Part shown: piece after piece, positions 16,969 through 28,233 of the stretch | Numbering within the stretch: position 1 is the stretch's first letter | Layout: every line of letters starts with the position of its first letter | NCBI RefSeq assembly: GCF_015840335.1 | Contig: NZ_CP060395.1 | Coordinates: 2,393,277 to 2,457,276 of the forward strand | Source: Synechococcus sp. CBW1108 | GTDB taxonomy: Bacteria; Cyanobacteriota; Cyanobacteriia; PCC-6307; Cyanobiaceae | Direction: 5' to 3' | DNA: 64,000 nt | Made by a program: the position numbers and the translations under genes | Notes under the pieces: generated by a model | Seen by the model: only the letters and a program-made list of their open reading frames with translations | Database searches by the model: none | What the model was told of the DNA's origin: nothing

Positions 16969-17675
16969 CATGTGCTCATGGACAACCGCCATGCGCTGAT
17001 CGTGGACTGCACGATCACGCAAGCGACGGGCACCGGGGAACGGGATGCTGCCCAAGCAATGGCGGCTGATCGTCCCGGTGCCCACCAGAAAACCCTCTGT
17101 GCCGATAAGGGGATAAGGGTTATGACACCAAGGGTTTCGTGGCTGAGATGCGATGCATCGGTGTCACGCCGCACGTGGCACAAAACACCAGCCGTCCAGG
17201 CGGCTCTGCGATTGATGGCCGCACTACCCGCCATGAGGGCTATGCCAAGTTGATCAATGCCCGCTGGGGCATCGAGAAGGTATTTGCCTGGATCAAACAG
17301 TGGGTCGGACTGCGTCAGTTCAAACTGCGCGGCACCGAAAAGGTCGATGCGGTGTTTGGTCTGCACATGATCGACTACAACCTGATCCGCCTTGGCAATC
17401 TGCTCCGTCCCGCGGCGCTGGCGGCGGCATGAGCGGCGCATTGCCCAGAGGTGTGGCCAGACGGACGGCCAAAACCCTCAGAAACAGCCCAAAAAGGCCT
17501 CATCCAACCGTCTGAGCTGCGCTGAGGGCTGAAATCAGCAAGAAATCAGCTTTTGCCTGGGGAAAACGCGCTTCCCGCAGGGGTTTTCCGCAAACTCTTA
17601 AGGCAGTCCTGACAGGGCCGTTATTCGATCAGAGCCTCCCAACCTATTGCCGGATACCAATGAACTTAATGGTAG

Positions 17676-18383
17676 TTAATTTTGACAGTTTAGTCGGTTG
17701 CTTGGCTTCAACAGCGGACGAAGTTTATCGCGCCAGAAGAGATAAAGTCGGACGATTGGATCTAGGGAGAATCGACGGCGATCTTGTTTTCCTACAACCA
17801 ACAGACCTCGGTCTGTGTTCTCTTCTGGTTTTGATTTCGAGTTAAAATGGAAGTTGTCGAATCCAAGCTGCCGACAACGCTTGGGTAGGCGAGCTAGGAG
17901 TCGGAAAATTTCGCTTGATGTGTCGTGGAAAACCAGCACGCTGCCAGGGGCGGCCGTGCGAAAGAGATCGGGTGCCGTCTGGTATCCACGAGTGTGGTCT
18001 CCATCAGAAATAATGAAGGTAAAAGCCTCTGACGGAGAACGTTGCAAAAAAATACTTTCATCTTCTACTATCAAGTTCCAATCGGGATTATTTTCTTGCA
18101 AGTATGTAATATGAAAAGGCTTCTTTCCATTCCAGTCGAAAAAGTTGTCTACGGAGGTCAAGCGCCCACGACCGTTTTCGCGCAATGCTTCCAAGACGAC
18201 GGATGTCAGGTAAGCTGAGCCAACGCCAAGTTCCAACACCTCGAGAGGTTTGTGAGCCAACACAAGCCCAGCAATTAAATGGGCATGAGCATAATCAAGA
18301 GCTTGTGAGTTCTGCGAAGGAAATTGAGCTAGGGCTGCTGTGAGCCTGGCTCCCACTGGCTGCTTGTCATTATCAGAGTTCAT
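17676..18383 (-). CDS. Class I SAM-dependent methyltransferase (Methyltransf_24 type)
   Basis: 235 aa from ATG 18383; a TTG at 18401 is also in frame. The SAM-binding motif I reads LEVLELGVGSAYLTSVVLEAL; an acidic motif II equivalent is GRLTSVDNF. FTFIISDGDHTRGYQTAPDLFRTAAPGSVLVFHD is characteristic of macrocin-O-methyltransferase-like enzymes. The substrate is unknown; relatives modify sugars or small molecules. The gene is less GC-rich than housekeeping neighbours and sits just beside IS copy 2, so it may be acquired. Confidence 0.75.
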   Translation of the reverse strand: MNSDNDKQPVGARLTAALAQFPSQNSQALDYAHAHLIAGLVLAHKPLEVLELGVGSAYLTSVVLEALRENGRGRLTSVDNFFDWNGKKPFHITYLQENNPDWNLIVEDESIFLQRSPSEAFTFIISDGDHTRGYQTAPDLFRTAAPGSVLVFHDTSSEIFRLLARLPKRCRQLGFDNFHFNSKSKPEENTDRGLLVVGKQDRRRFSLDPIVRLYLFWRDKLRPLLKPSNRLNCQN

Positions 18384-18599
18384 GGATTTAAGAAAATGCA
18401 AAGTAGAGGAGGCTGCGTGATTTAAGCGATGGAACTAATTAAATTCAAATTCACTGACCATGGGGATTTGCAAAATATAGACTCTAGGTCAAAACAACCT
18501 TCCTGTCAAGGTTTTGTCAATTAGTGCTTCTGGTGTGAGCTTACGGGGGTCACTATCGTCAAGAGGACAAAACGCATGGGGGGCCCTTTTCTGTACTAC

Positions 18600-18857
18600 T
18601 CAGGCGCTGGAGATTAGCAGGCCTCGGATGTCTTTTAGTTCTGAGGTGGCCGCCACGCCCCAGCCATCGGGTCCGCAGCGGCGGCGGCCCTTCACCTCCA
18701 CCAGCAGCAGCCGGCCGGCTTTTTCCAGCACCAGATCCAGCTCGCCCCAGCGGCAGGTCCACTGGCGCGCCAGCAGGCGCCAGCCCCGCTGCTGCAACAG
18801 GCGCAGAACCCGCTGCTCAGCCCAGTCCCCCTGGCGGCGCTCAGCGGTGCGGGGCAT
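18600..18857 (-). pseudogene. YraN/UPF0102 nuclease-like protein, 3' truncated
   Basis: 85 aa from ATG 18857: RRQGDWAEQRVLRLLQQRGWRLLARQWTCRWGELDLVLEKAGRLLLVEVKGRR, the core of YraN proteins, with the E-D-EVK nuclease-like residues. After GPDGWGVAA the sequence switches to an unrelated tail (TSELKDIRGLLISSA) and stops. The normal C-terminal third is missing. An IS-related deletion is plausible given the mobile DNA a few hundred bases away. Confidence 0.7.
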
Positions 18858-18930
18858 GGGCAGGCTCCGGGCGAATTGGTGTTGATGTCCTTCAGCTTTC
18901 CCACCGGGGCCTGGCGGCAACGGGGATGGG

Positions 18931-19338
18931 TCAGCCGATTGCAGCTAGAAAATCGGCAACGGTCTGAATCAAGATGCCGCTGGCAAGTTTTGGGGCATTC
19001 ATCAGGAAGCCAAAATCACGAAGATCGCCTGTGAGCAATACATCCGCCTTACAGCCATAGGCAGCTCTAAAAATGGACCTATCTTTTTCTGCAAGCCGCT
19101 CCGGGCAAGGCAGGGATAGGTTTTCAGGCACAATGCAAATTGTAGCAACCAACCGCTTGAACTCAGGCAATACTTCAGGAAATTTGCACTCAAGGTTGCG
19201 ACGAACTTCCTCCCTGGCATAAGTGCTTGTAGTGAGCTTGAATATGCCCCCATTGCCCAGAGTGATCAAGAATGCAGCCTTACCCCTGGGATTATGAGCA
19301 GCGGTGAACAAAACATTGGCGTCGAGGAGGATAAGCAT
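18931..19338 (-). CDS. PIN-domain toxin-like ribonuclease
   Basis: 135 aa from ATG 19338. It opens LILLDANVLFTAAHNP with the first acidic residue of PIN domains. KDRSIFRAAYGCKADVLLTGDLRDFG provides the second and third acidic positions needed for Mg-dependent RNA cleavage. It lies 53 nt downstream of an AbrB-type antitoxin gene, in the same direction. It probably acts as the toxin of a type II toxin-antitoxin pair; the RNA target is unknown. Confidence 0.75.
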   Translation of the reverse strand: MLILLDANVLFTAAHNPRGKAAFLITLGNGGIFKLTTSTYAREEVRRNLECKFPEVLPEFKRLVATICIVPENLSLPCPERLAEKDRSIFRAAYGCKADVLLTGDLRDFGFLMNAPKLASGILIQTVADFLAAIG

Positions 19339-19391
19339 CAAGCCTGTTAATGCGCCCAAGCCTGTTGAAGGCGAGTAAGGATCTGACCTCG

Positions 19392-19628
19392 CTACTTTGG
19401 GGCAATAACATCAGCCCGATCCCAGGCAGCAATCTGATCGTCGCTGTAGGTTTCCACCTCGATTAAGGCAACTGGCTTGATGAGCAGTTTACCCTCGCAC
19501 TCCTGCACGATCACAGCACCGCCAGGCTCAATGCCTAGATGTCTGCGCATCTCGGCAGGCAGGGTTACCTGGCCGCGGCTGGAATCCATGAGCACTTCCC
19601 GCAAACCATCGGGACGCATGGGTGACAT
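19392..19628 (-). CDS. AbrB/MazE-type antitoxin
   Basis: 78 aa. The swapped-hairpin DNA-binding core reads SSRGQVTLPAEMRRHLGIEPGGAVIVQECEGKLLIKPV, the SpoVT/AbrB pattern. The C-terminal tail VETYSDDQIAAWDRAD is acidic and could neutralise the PIN toxin encoded next. AbrB-type antitoxins usually repress their own operon; no operator repeat was obvious upstream of 19628. Confidence 0.75.
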   Translation of the reverse strand: MSPMRPDGLREVLMDSSRGQVTLPAEMRRHLGIEPGGAVIVQECEGKLLIKPVALIEVETYSDDQIAAWDRADVIAPK

Positions 19629-19730
19629 ACTTCGGAATATCGGTGTTTCAGCTTAGTTCGCCGCTGGGTGGTTCTATCTTGGGGTCGAGGGGCAACTGGT
19701 TCCTAGGCTTGCTTCACCTGCCCCGCCGAC

Positions 19731-20231
19731 ATGCCCTTGTACTGGCGTTCCTTCGCCAAGCTGGCGCTGGCCCTGCTGCTGAGCCTGGCTGCGAGCTGGT
19801 TCATCCCCGCTGCTCCGGCCCTGGCCGCCATGGATGTGGCCAAGCAGGTGCTGATCGGCGCCGACTTCTCCGCCCAGGACCTGCGGGGAGCCACCTTCAA
19901 CCTCACCAACCTGCGCGATGCCAGCTTCGCTGGCTCCGATCTGCAGGGAGCGAGCCTGTTCGCCGCCAAGCTGCAGGATGCCGACCTGAGCAACACCAAC
20001 CTGCGCGAGGCCACCCTCGATTCGGCGATCTTCGATGGCACCAACCTCACCAATGCGGTGCTCGAGGATGCCTTTGCCTTCAATACCAAGTTCACCAACG
20101 TGGTGATTGAGGGGGCCGACTTCACCAACGTGCCCCTGCGCGGCGATGCCCTCAAAACCCTCTGCGGCTTGGCCACCGGCACCAATCCGGTGACAGGCCG
20201 CGATACCCGCGCCAGCCTGGGCTGTGGCTAA
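19731..20231 (+). CDS. Thylakoid-lumen pentapeptide-repeat protein
   Basis: 166 aa. A signal peptide (FAKLALALLLSLAASWFIPAAPALA) ending in an ALA-A type cleavage site predicts export to the lumen or periplasm. About twenty pentapeptide units follow (ADFSA QDLRG ATFNL TNLRD ASFAG SDLQG ...). The C-terminal CGLATGTNPVTGRDTRASLGC, with two cysteines, is the ending seen in TL17/TL15-like lumen pentapeptide proteins of plants and cyanobacteria, where redox control by a disulfide has been proposed. The gene precedes a hypothetical gene by 14 nt. Confidence 0.8.
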   Translation: MPLYWRSFAKLALALLLSLAASWFIPAAPALAAMDVAKQVLIGADFSAQDLRGATFNLTNLRDASFAGSDLQGASLFAAKLQDADLSNTNLREATLDSAIFDGTNLTNAVLEDAFAFNTKFTNVVIEGADFTNVPLRGDALKTLCGLATGTNPVTGRDTRASLGCG

Positions 20232-20245
20232 ACCCCTCTGGATCG

Positions 20246-20650
20246 ATGAGCTTTGACGCCCACAGCCGCGAACGCCTCGAGGCCCTTGGTCGCACCCTGC
20301 CCCTACCCCAGCCCCAACCAGCAGCTGGCGCTGGCTCCTCGCCTAGAGCAACGGAGAAGCGCCACCGGGTGGAAGTAGAGGAAAACCCCGAGGCCCTGTT
20401 CCGCGAGCTGATGCAGGTGAGCCCCGATGGCAGTGTGCCGCCCCACCTGCTGGATCGCTTGAAGCAGCTCGAAGGGCGCCGGCAGCCAGCCGCCCAGGTT
20501 CCCGCCAAGGGTGCCGCCAAGGGTCCTGCCCAGGCTCCCGCCCAGCCATCGCCCGGCCGAGGTGGCCCTCGCAGGGGGCCCGGCATAGACCACGGCGACC
20601 TCTATACGGCCTTCCAGCAGCTGCTGCTGGAAGACGAGTCCCTCGAGTGA
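20246..20650 (+). CDS. Hypothetical protein, Pro/Ala-rich linker
   Basis: 134 aa, not recognised. A conserved-looking middle part (RHRVEVEENPEALFRELMQVSPDGSVPPHLLDRLKQLE) is followed by an Ala/Pro/Gly-rich linker and a short acidic end (DHGDLYTAFQQLLLEDESLE). No membrane segment is visible. Spacing to both neighbours suggests an operon with the pentapeptide protein and the Mn transporter. Confidence 0.6.
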   Translation: MSFDAHSRERLEALGRTLPLPQPQPAAGAGSSPRATEKRHRVEVEENPEALFRELMQVSPDGSVPPHLLDRLKQLEGRRQPAAQVPAKGAAKGPAQAPAQPSPGRGGPRRGPGIDHGDLYTAFQQLLLEDESLE

Positions 20651-20689
20651 GAGGGCAGGTTTGGCCGCGTGCTGGGCTAGGGGTGGGGG

Positions 20690-21349
20690 ATGGCTAATCC
20701 CCTCAGCGCAGATCCCGGCCTGGCGGCCTTCGGCTCCAGCCTCGCCGCCATCTCCCTGGCGGAGCTGGGGGACAAGACCTTCTTCATGGCGCTGATCCTG
20801 GCGGTGCGCCACCGGGCCCGCTGGGTGTTTGTGGGGGCCTTCTCCGCCCTGACAGCCGTCACCCTGATCTCCCTGGCCCTGGGCTACGGCCTGCGGAAAT
20901 TGCTACCCCAGACCGTGGTGCCCTGGCTGGCGGCCGCCCTGTTTCTGGGCTTCGGCCTCAAGCTGCTGATCGATGCCCAGGCCATGGCGGCGAATGCGGC
21001 CAGCGCCGAAGCCGAGCAGGCGGAGGAGGCGATCAACGCGGCCGAAACCAACGGGGTGGGCGTCACCGCCTGGGCGGTGATCTGGGAAGCCTTTGTACTG
21101 GTGTTTGTGGCCGAGCTGGGTGACCGCACCCAGTTCGCCACGATTTTCCTGGCCACCGCACCGGCCCAGGTGTTCAGCTTTGCCGGCCTGCTGGCCGGCA
21201 CCCTGCTGGGCCATGCCCTGGTGACCTGGCTGGCGGTGGGGGCCGGCAAGTGGATTGGCCAGCGGGTTGATGAGCGGCTGCTCTACCGGCTCAGTGGCGG
21301 CCTGTTTCTGGTGTTTGGCTTAGCAGCCCTGAAGCAGGCCCTGGGCTGA
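20690..21349 (+). CDS. GDT1/TMEM165 (UPF0016) family cation exporter, Mnx-like
   Basis: 219 aa with about seven hydrophobic segments and the two signature motifs ELGDKTFFMALILAV (near residue 24) and ELGDRTQFATIFLA (near residue 143). These E-x-G-D-[KR]-[TS] motifs bind the transported ion. Cyanobacterial members move Mn2+ from the cytoplasm into the thylakoid lumen or out of the cell, and so protect photosynthetic cells from Mn overload. A hydrophilic Ala/Glu loop separates the two halves. Confidence 0.85.
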   Translation: MANPLSADPGLAAFGSSLAAISLAELGDKTFFMALILAVRHRARWVFVGAFSALTAVTLISLALGYGLRKLLPQTVVPWLAAALFLGFGLKLLIDAQAMAANAASAEAEQAEEAINAAETNGVGVTAWAVIWEAFVLVFVAELGDRTQFATIFLATAPAQVFSFAGLLAGTLLGHALVTWLAVGAGKWIGQRVDERLLYRLSGGLFLVFGLAALKQALG

Positions 21350-21361
21350 CGGGCCCCGTAA

Positions 21362-22420
<1,059 letters not shown>

Positions 22421-22485
22421 GACGGATGGAGACCCGCGAGTGAGACAGGCCGGGCACTGGAGAAGGGCCAACCCCTTCCCTGCCC

Positions 22486-22860
22486 ATGGCCTGCAGCGCC
22501 CTGATCTCCCTGCTCGACACCCAGCACAGCCGCCAGGGCAACTGGTGGCTCCCCGATGGGGGCTTCCCCCAGCACCTGGCCAGCTTGCTGGGCTCACCGC
22601 TGCGGGCCAGCGGCCGGCCGCCCAGGAGCTGGCACGACCTCCAGGCAGTGTTCGAGCCCCTGGGGCCCCTGGCCAGCCCCGATGCCCCTGCCGCCAGCTA
22701 TCGCTACCTGCTCTGCCTAGACCGGCGCGGCAGCCGCATCTCCTGCTGGCGGCGCTATCCGGAAGGGCTGGGCTGGCAGCGGCGCTGCGGGCCCATGCCC
22801 CTGGCCCAGTTCATCCGCCGCTTCCAGCAGCCCGCCGCCGCTCGCCGTGCATCCAGCTGA
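22486..22860 (+). CDS. Hypothetical protein, 124 aa
   Basis: Starts MACSALISLLDTQHSRQGNWWLPDG and contains YRYLLCLDRRGSRISCWRRYPEG. No signal peptide or known domain is recognised. It overlaps the 3' end of sdhB convergently by about 50 nt. Codon use is like the neighbours, so it is likely real. Confidence 0.5.
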   Translation: MACSALISLLDTQHSRQGNWWLPDGGFPQHLASLLGSPLRASGRPPRSWHDLQAVFEPLGPLASPDAPAASYRYLLCLDRRGSRISCWRRYPEGLGWQRRCGPMPLAQFIRRFQQPAAARRASS

Positions 22861-23565
22861 TCCAATCGGCGGAAATCTGCTTGGGGCACACCGCCTCACA
22901 CTCAAGCTGGCTGCTGCAGCTGCCGAAGCCTTCGCGCCCCATCTGCTGCTGCATCGCTTCTGCCCTGGCGGCCCGCTCGGGCTGGCCCTGGGGCAGCTGG
23001 GCCAGATGGGCGAGTTTGGCGGCCACAAACAAACTGGCCGAGGCGTTGCGGCAACTGGCCACGCAGGCGCCGCAGCCGATGCAGGTGGCGGTCTCAAAGG
23101 CTGAAGCCGCCTGGTCGCGGCCGACCAAAATGGCATTGGCATCCGGGGCATTGCCGGTGTTCACCGAGCAGAAGCCCCCCGCTTCGATCAGGCGATCAAG
23201 GGCACTGCGATCCACGACCAGATCCTGAATCGGGGGAAAGGCTTTCGCCTGCCAGGGCGCGAGCACCAGGGTGTCGCCATCGTTGAAGCGGCGCAGATAC
23301 AGCTGGCACACCGTGGTGGCTGCCTGGGGGCCGTGGGCCTGACCGTTGACCAGAAAGCCACAGCTGCCGCATATCCCTTCGCGGCAATCGTGCTCAAAGC
23401 CCACCGGCCTCTCCCCGGCGCTGATCAGCTGTTCATTGAGCAGATCCAGCGCCTCGAGCAGGGAGAGATCGGCTGAAACCCGCTCCAGCCGGTAGCTTGC
23501 GTAGGCACCGGGCGATTCGGGGCTGCGCTGGCGCCAGATCCGCAGGGTCAGGGAAATCAGACCAC

Positions 23566-23569
<4 letters not shown>
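22811..23569 (-). CDS. sdhB: Succinate dehydrogenase/fumarate reductase iron-sulfur subunit
   Basis: 252 aa. The N-terminal plant-type ferredoxin domain carries [21 protein letters not shown] and VCQLYL for the [2Fe-2S] cluster. The C-terminal part has [11 protein letters not shown] and a second cysteine-rich stretch ([15 protein letters not shown]) for the [4Fe-4S] and [3Fe-4S] centres. It carries electrons between FAD in SdhA and quinone. The ATG overlaps the sdhA stop (ATGA at 23566-23569). Confidence 0.9.
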
Positions 23570-25490
<1,921 letters not shown>

Positions 25491-25494
<4 letters not shown>

Positions 25495-26123
25495 GCCAGC
25501 CACCCCACAGCCCGCCCGTTCAGCAGCAGCGCCACCAGCAGAAAGCCGCTGCCCAGCAGCAGTGCCACCGCCCGCCCAGCCGTGCGGATGGCCCCGCCAT
25601 TGGCTCGATTCAGCAGGCCCAGGCTGCGATGGGCAGCCTCCGCTCCATGCAGCAGGTGCAGGCCCGCCGCCAGGCCTGCTGCCCCATAGAGCAGGGCCCA
25701 CCAAGGCTGGCCCAGCACTTCTAGCAGTCGGGCCAGCTCCAGCCCAGCCGGGGGCCGGGGCCAGCGCAACTGCGCCAGGTGCACCGCCAGGAACAGCAGC
25801 AGGATTGCGGCGCTGAGGGGCAGGCTGCGGGCCGCCCAGGCCCCCCAGCGATCGGCCCGCCGCGAGACCAACGCCGATCGATTGCCCGCCTGGCGATTGG
25901 CCACCAGCTTCCAGGCGGTCAGCCCCAGGTGACCCACCAGGGTCGCACCGAGCAGCCCTTCAGCCGGAAGCAACCAGGGGCTTTGGTGCAGGGCGGTGGC
26001 ATAGGCTTCAAACGCCGGCGGTTGCAGCAGGACCAGGCTTACCCCGGCCAGGTGCAGCAGTAGAAATAACACCAGCAGCGAGCCTGATCCGGCGATCCAA
26101 GCTGCAACGGCGGACGGGGGCAC
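25491..26123 (-). CDS. sdhC: Succinate dehydrogenase membrane anchor, cytochrome b558-type
   Basis: 210 aa, GTG start. Five hydrophobic segments can be counted, with histidines in several ([60 protein letters not shown]) suitable for two haems. A single five-helix anchor before sdhA and sdhB is the type B arrangement of Wolinella and Bacillus enzymes rather than the two-subunit sdhCD anchor of enterobacteria. Overlapping stops and starts indicate one sdhCAB operon. Confidence 0.82.
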
Positions 26124-26194
26124 TGCGGATCAAGCCATCAGGCTGGGGCCAGAAGGCCAGTATCGCCCTTGGCATCTGCCGGCCGCGAGAGGCT

Positions 26195-26207
26195 GGTACG
26201 CGTGAAC
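26195..26207 (+). promoter_or_regulatory. Candidate LexA (SOS) box upstream of umuDC
   Basis: GGTACGCGTGAAC lies 27 nt before the umuD' start. It resembles the cyanobacterial LexA pattern RGTAC-N3-DGTWC but misses one position (GAAC for GTWC). The location suits repression of an error-prone polymerase operon. Confidence 0.35.
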
Positions 26208-26234
26208 TAAAATAATCGCCTTTGCGGCGTTCCC

Positions 26235-26570
26235 TTGGCCCCCGGCAGCCCAGCCGCCAGCTTCACCGCCCAGCTGATCCGCTGTCCGGCCAGCACCGTC
26301 TTGCTGCGGGTGAGTGGTGAGTCGATGCAGGGGGCCGGCATCAGCCACGGCGACCTGCTGATCGTGGATCGGGGCCTGGAGGCCCGGGCGGGCCAGGTGG
26401 TGGTGGCCTGGCTTGAGGGAGGCTTCACCCTCAAGCGCCTGGTGCGGCACCGGGGCCGGTGGCGCCTGGAGGCCGCCCATCCCGCCTATCCGCCCCTGGA
26501 GCTGGCCCCCTCTGGCCGCCCGCATATCTGGGGGGTGGCCCTGCATGTGATCCGCACCCATGGGGCGTGA
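26235..26570 (+). CDS. umuD: UmuD-like protein lacking the cleaved arm (UmuD')
   Basis: 111 aa from TTG 26235. The S24 peptidase fold is present: the nucleophile serine in LLRVSGESMQGAGI and the general-base lysine in GFTLKRLVRHRGR. The usual N-terminal arm with the cleavage site is missing; an in-frame TAA at 26208 limits upstream extension. The protein would therefore be born in the activated, UmuD'-like form. It overlaps umuC by 11 nt and should form UmuD'2C (DNA polymerase V). The start is the least certain part. Confidence 0.75.
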   Translation: MAPGSPAASFTAQLIRCPASTVLLRVSGESMQGAGISHGDLLIVDRGLEARAGQVVVAWLEGGFTLKRLVRHRGRWRLEAAHPAYPPLELAPSGRPHIWGVALHVIRTHGA

Positions 26571-27843
26571 CGCGATCGTGCTGATCGACGGCAACAATTT
26601 CTACGCCTCCTGCGAGGCGTTGCTGGATCCGGCCGTGCTCGGCCGGCCCCTGGTGGTGCTCTCCAACAACGACGGCTGCGTCGTGTCGCGCAGCGCCGAA
26701 GCCCGGGCCCTGGGGATTCGCATGGGCCAGCCCTACTTCCAGGTGCGGCGGGAACTGGAACGCCAGGGCGTGGTGGTGCGCAGCTCCAATTACGCCCTCT
26801 ATGCCGACCTGAGCCAGCGGCTGATGGCCGTGCTGGAGGAGTGGGTGGAGGTGCTGGAGATCTATTCAATCGATGAGGCCTTCGGCCGCCTGAAGCGGCC
26901 GGCGGGCAATGCTGACCTGGGCGACTGGGGCCGGCAGCTGCGCCTCGACGTGCAACGCCGGCTGGGGCTGCCGGTGGCGGTGGGCATCGCCCCCACCAAG
27001 GTGCTGGCCAAGCTGGCCAACAAAATCGCCAAAACCAGCCCAGCGGAAGGGGGCGTCTTCGACTTCAGCAGCAGCGCCGATCCAGATCGCCAGCTCGAAG
27101 CGATCGCCATCGAAGACGTCTGGGGCATCGGCCGCCAGCTCTCCCGCTGGTGCCGGCTGCGGGGCATCAGCCATGCCCGCGCCCTGCGCGACATGCCCAG
27201 CGGCGAACTGCGGCGCCGCTGCGGCGTTGTGGGTGTGCGCCTGCAGCAGGAGTTGCGCGGCCACGCCTGTTTGCCCCTGGAGCTGGTGCCGCCCGCCAAG
27301 CGGGAAACCTGCGTGAGCCGCAGCTTCAGCCAGCCGATCACCAGCCAGGCCCAGCTAAAGGAGGCGATCGCCACCTACCTGAGCCGGGCGGCGGAGAAGT
27401 TACGACGCCAGCGGCAACGGACTGGGGCCGTCACGGTGTTCGTGCGCAGCAGCCCCTTCAACGGCACCAGTCTCTACAGCAACGGCGCCACCGTGATCCT
27501 GCCGGTTGCCAGCAACGACACGACCGTGCTGCTGCAGGCGGCCCTGCCCTTGGTGCAGCAGCTGTTCCGGCCCCATAAACCGCTGCAGAAAGCCGGCGTG
27601 CTGATGCAGGAGCTGCAGGATGAAGCGACCCTGCAACACCACCTGCTGGTGCCGTTGCCGCCAGAGCAGCAGCGGCGGCGCGCGGCCCTGATGGCCACCA
27701 TCGACCGCCTCAATCGGCATTACGGCAGCGGCACGATCCAATGGGCCGCTGCCGGCCTGCACACCCCCTGGCAAATGCGGCGTTCCCAGCTGTCGGGGGC
27801 CGCCACCACGCGGCTGGAGGCCATCCCGGTGGTCCATGCCTGA
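26560..27843 (+). CDS. umuC: DNA polymerase V catalytic subunit UmuC (Y family)
   Basis: 427 aa. The Y-family palm motifs are clear: ALIDGNNFYASCEALLDPAVLGRPLVVLSNNDGCVVSRS with the first catalytic aspartate, and EIYSIDEAF with the second acidic pair. VAVGIAPTKVLAKLANKIAK and VWGIGRQLSRWCRLRGI (thumb helix-hairpin-helix) follow, then the little-finger domain with ETCVSRSFSQPI. It performs translesion synthesis after DNA damage. Length and motifs are complete. Confidence 0.93.
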   Translation: MGRDAIVLIDGNNFYASCEALLDPAVLGRPLVVLSNNDGCVVSRSAEARALGIRMGQPYFQVRRELERQGVVVRSSNYALYADLSQRLMAVLEEWVEVLEIYSIDEAFGRLKRPAGNADLGDWGRQLRLDVQRRLGLPVAVGIAPTKVLAKLANKIAKTSPAEGGVFDFSSSADPDRQLEAIAIEDVWGIGRQLSRWCRLRGISHARALRDMPSGELRRRCGVVGVRLQQELRGHACLPLELVPPAKRETCVSRSFSQPITSQAQLKEAIATYLSRAAEKLRRQRQRTGAVTVFVRSSPFNGTSLYSNGATVILPVASNDTTVLLQAALPLVQQLFRPHKPLQKAGVLMQELQDEATLQHHLLVPLPPEQQRRRAALMATIDRLNRHYGSGTIQWAAAGLHTPWQMRRSQLSGAATTRLEAIPVVHA

Positions 27844-27877
27844 GCGACCTGCAGGGTGAAAAGTCCAAAATGGGGGC

Positions 27878-28129
27878 TCAGGCGAGCTCATGCAGCGCCG
27901 CCTCGATCATGACGGCAGTCACCGTAATGGTTTCCAGTTCGTCGGCATTGTCGAGATAGGCCTCAAAGGAGGCGTAACGCCGCATGCAGGGCTGGGCTTG
28001 GGCGTCAGCACAGGCAGCGGCCCAGCTGCCCTCCTCCGGCTTAACGGAGAGATAGGCGGTGAGGGCTTCATCGAGATCGCTGCCATCGCCGATGGCTTCG
28101 CCGTGCCAGAACACTTCGAAAAACCCCAT
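27878..28129 (-). CDS. Hypothetical protein, 83 aa
   Basis: From ATG 28129 it reads MGFFEVFWHGEAIGDGSDLDEALTAYLSV and ends in EYL/DNADELETITVTAVMIEAALHELA-like acidic helices. There is no recognised domain, signal peptide or membrane segment. An upstream in-frame extension to 28198 is Gly/Pro-rich and unlikely to be coding. It lies convergently beside umuC. Confidence 0.5.
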   Translation of the reverse strand: MGFFEVFWHGEAIGDGSDLDEALTAYLSVKPEEGSWAAACADAQAQPCMRRYASFEAYLDNADELETITVTAVMIEAALHELA

Positions 28130-28233
28130 GGCCCCAGGCGTCAGCAGAGCAGCAAGGCCAGCGTATCGGGGCTGGCCAGGGGCCCCAGGGGCTCTCAAGG
28201 GGGGAGTAGGAACGGGAGAGGCGTGGATGTGCC

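Larger units (their letters stand above)
14515..17432 (+). pseudogene. IS5/IS1182-type transposase, copy 2, interrupted and decayed
   Basis: The 5' part (to 14821) matches copy 1 through YYLLYRWFVG. The ATG of copy 1 is ATT here, leaving only a TTG at 14515. The frame resumes at 16545 with LSPDDPIWHPTTFTKNRERLL. A 26-nt palindromic insertion near 16939-16968 and an 8-nt tandem duplication near 17113-17120 shift the frame again. The C-terminal part (WGIEKVFAWIKQWVGLRQFK) is read in a third frame to 17432. It cannot encode a working transposase. Confidence 0.85.
14483..17597 (+). mobile_element. IS5/IS1182-type insertion sequence, copy 2, with a nested IS3-type element
   Basis: The ends GAGTTTGCTGAAAAAC and GTTTTCCGCAAACTC match copy 1, and TTAA flanks both sides (14479-14482 and 17598-17601). 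The orientation is opposite to copy 1. The element is 3115 bp because a 1.7-kb IS3-type element is inserted at 14822-16539. Confidence 0.9.
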
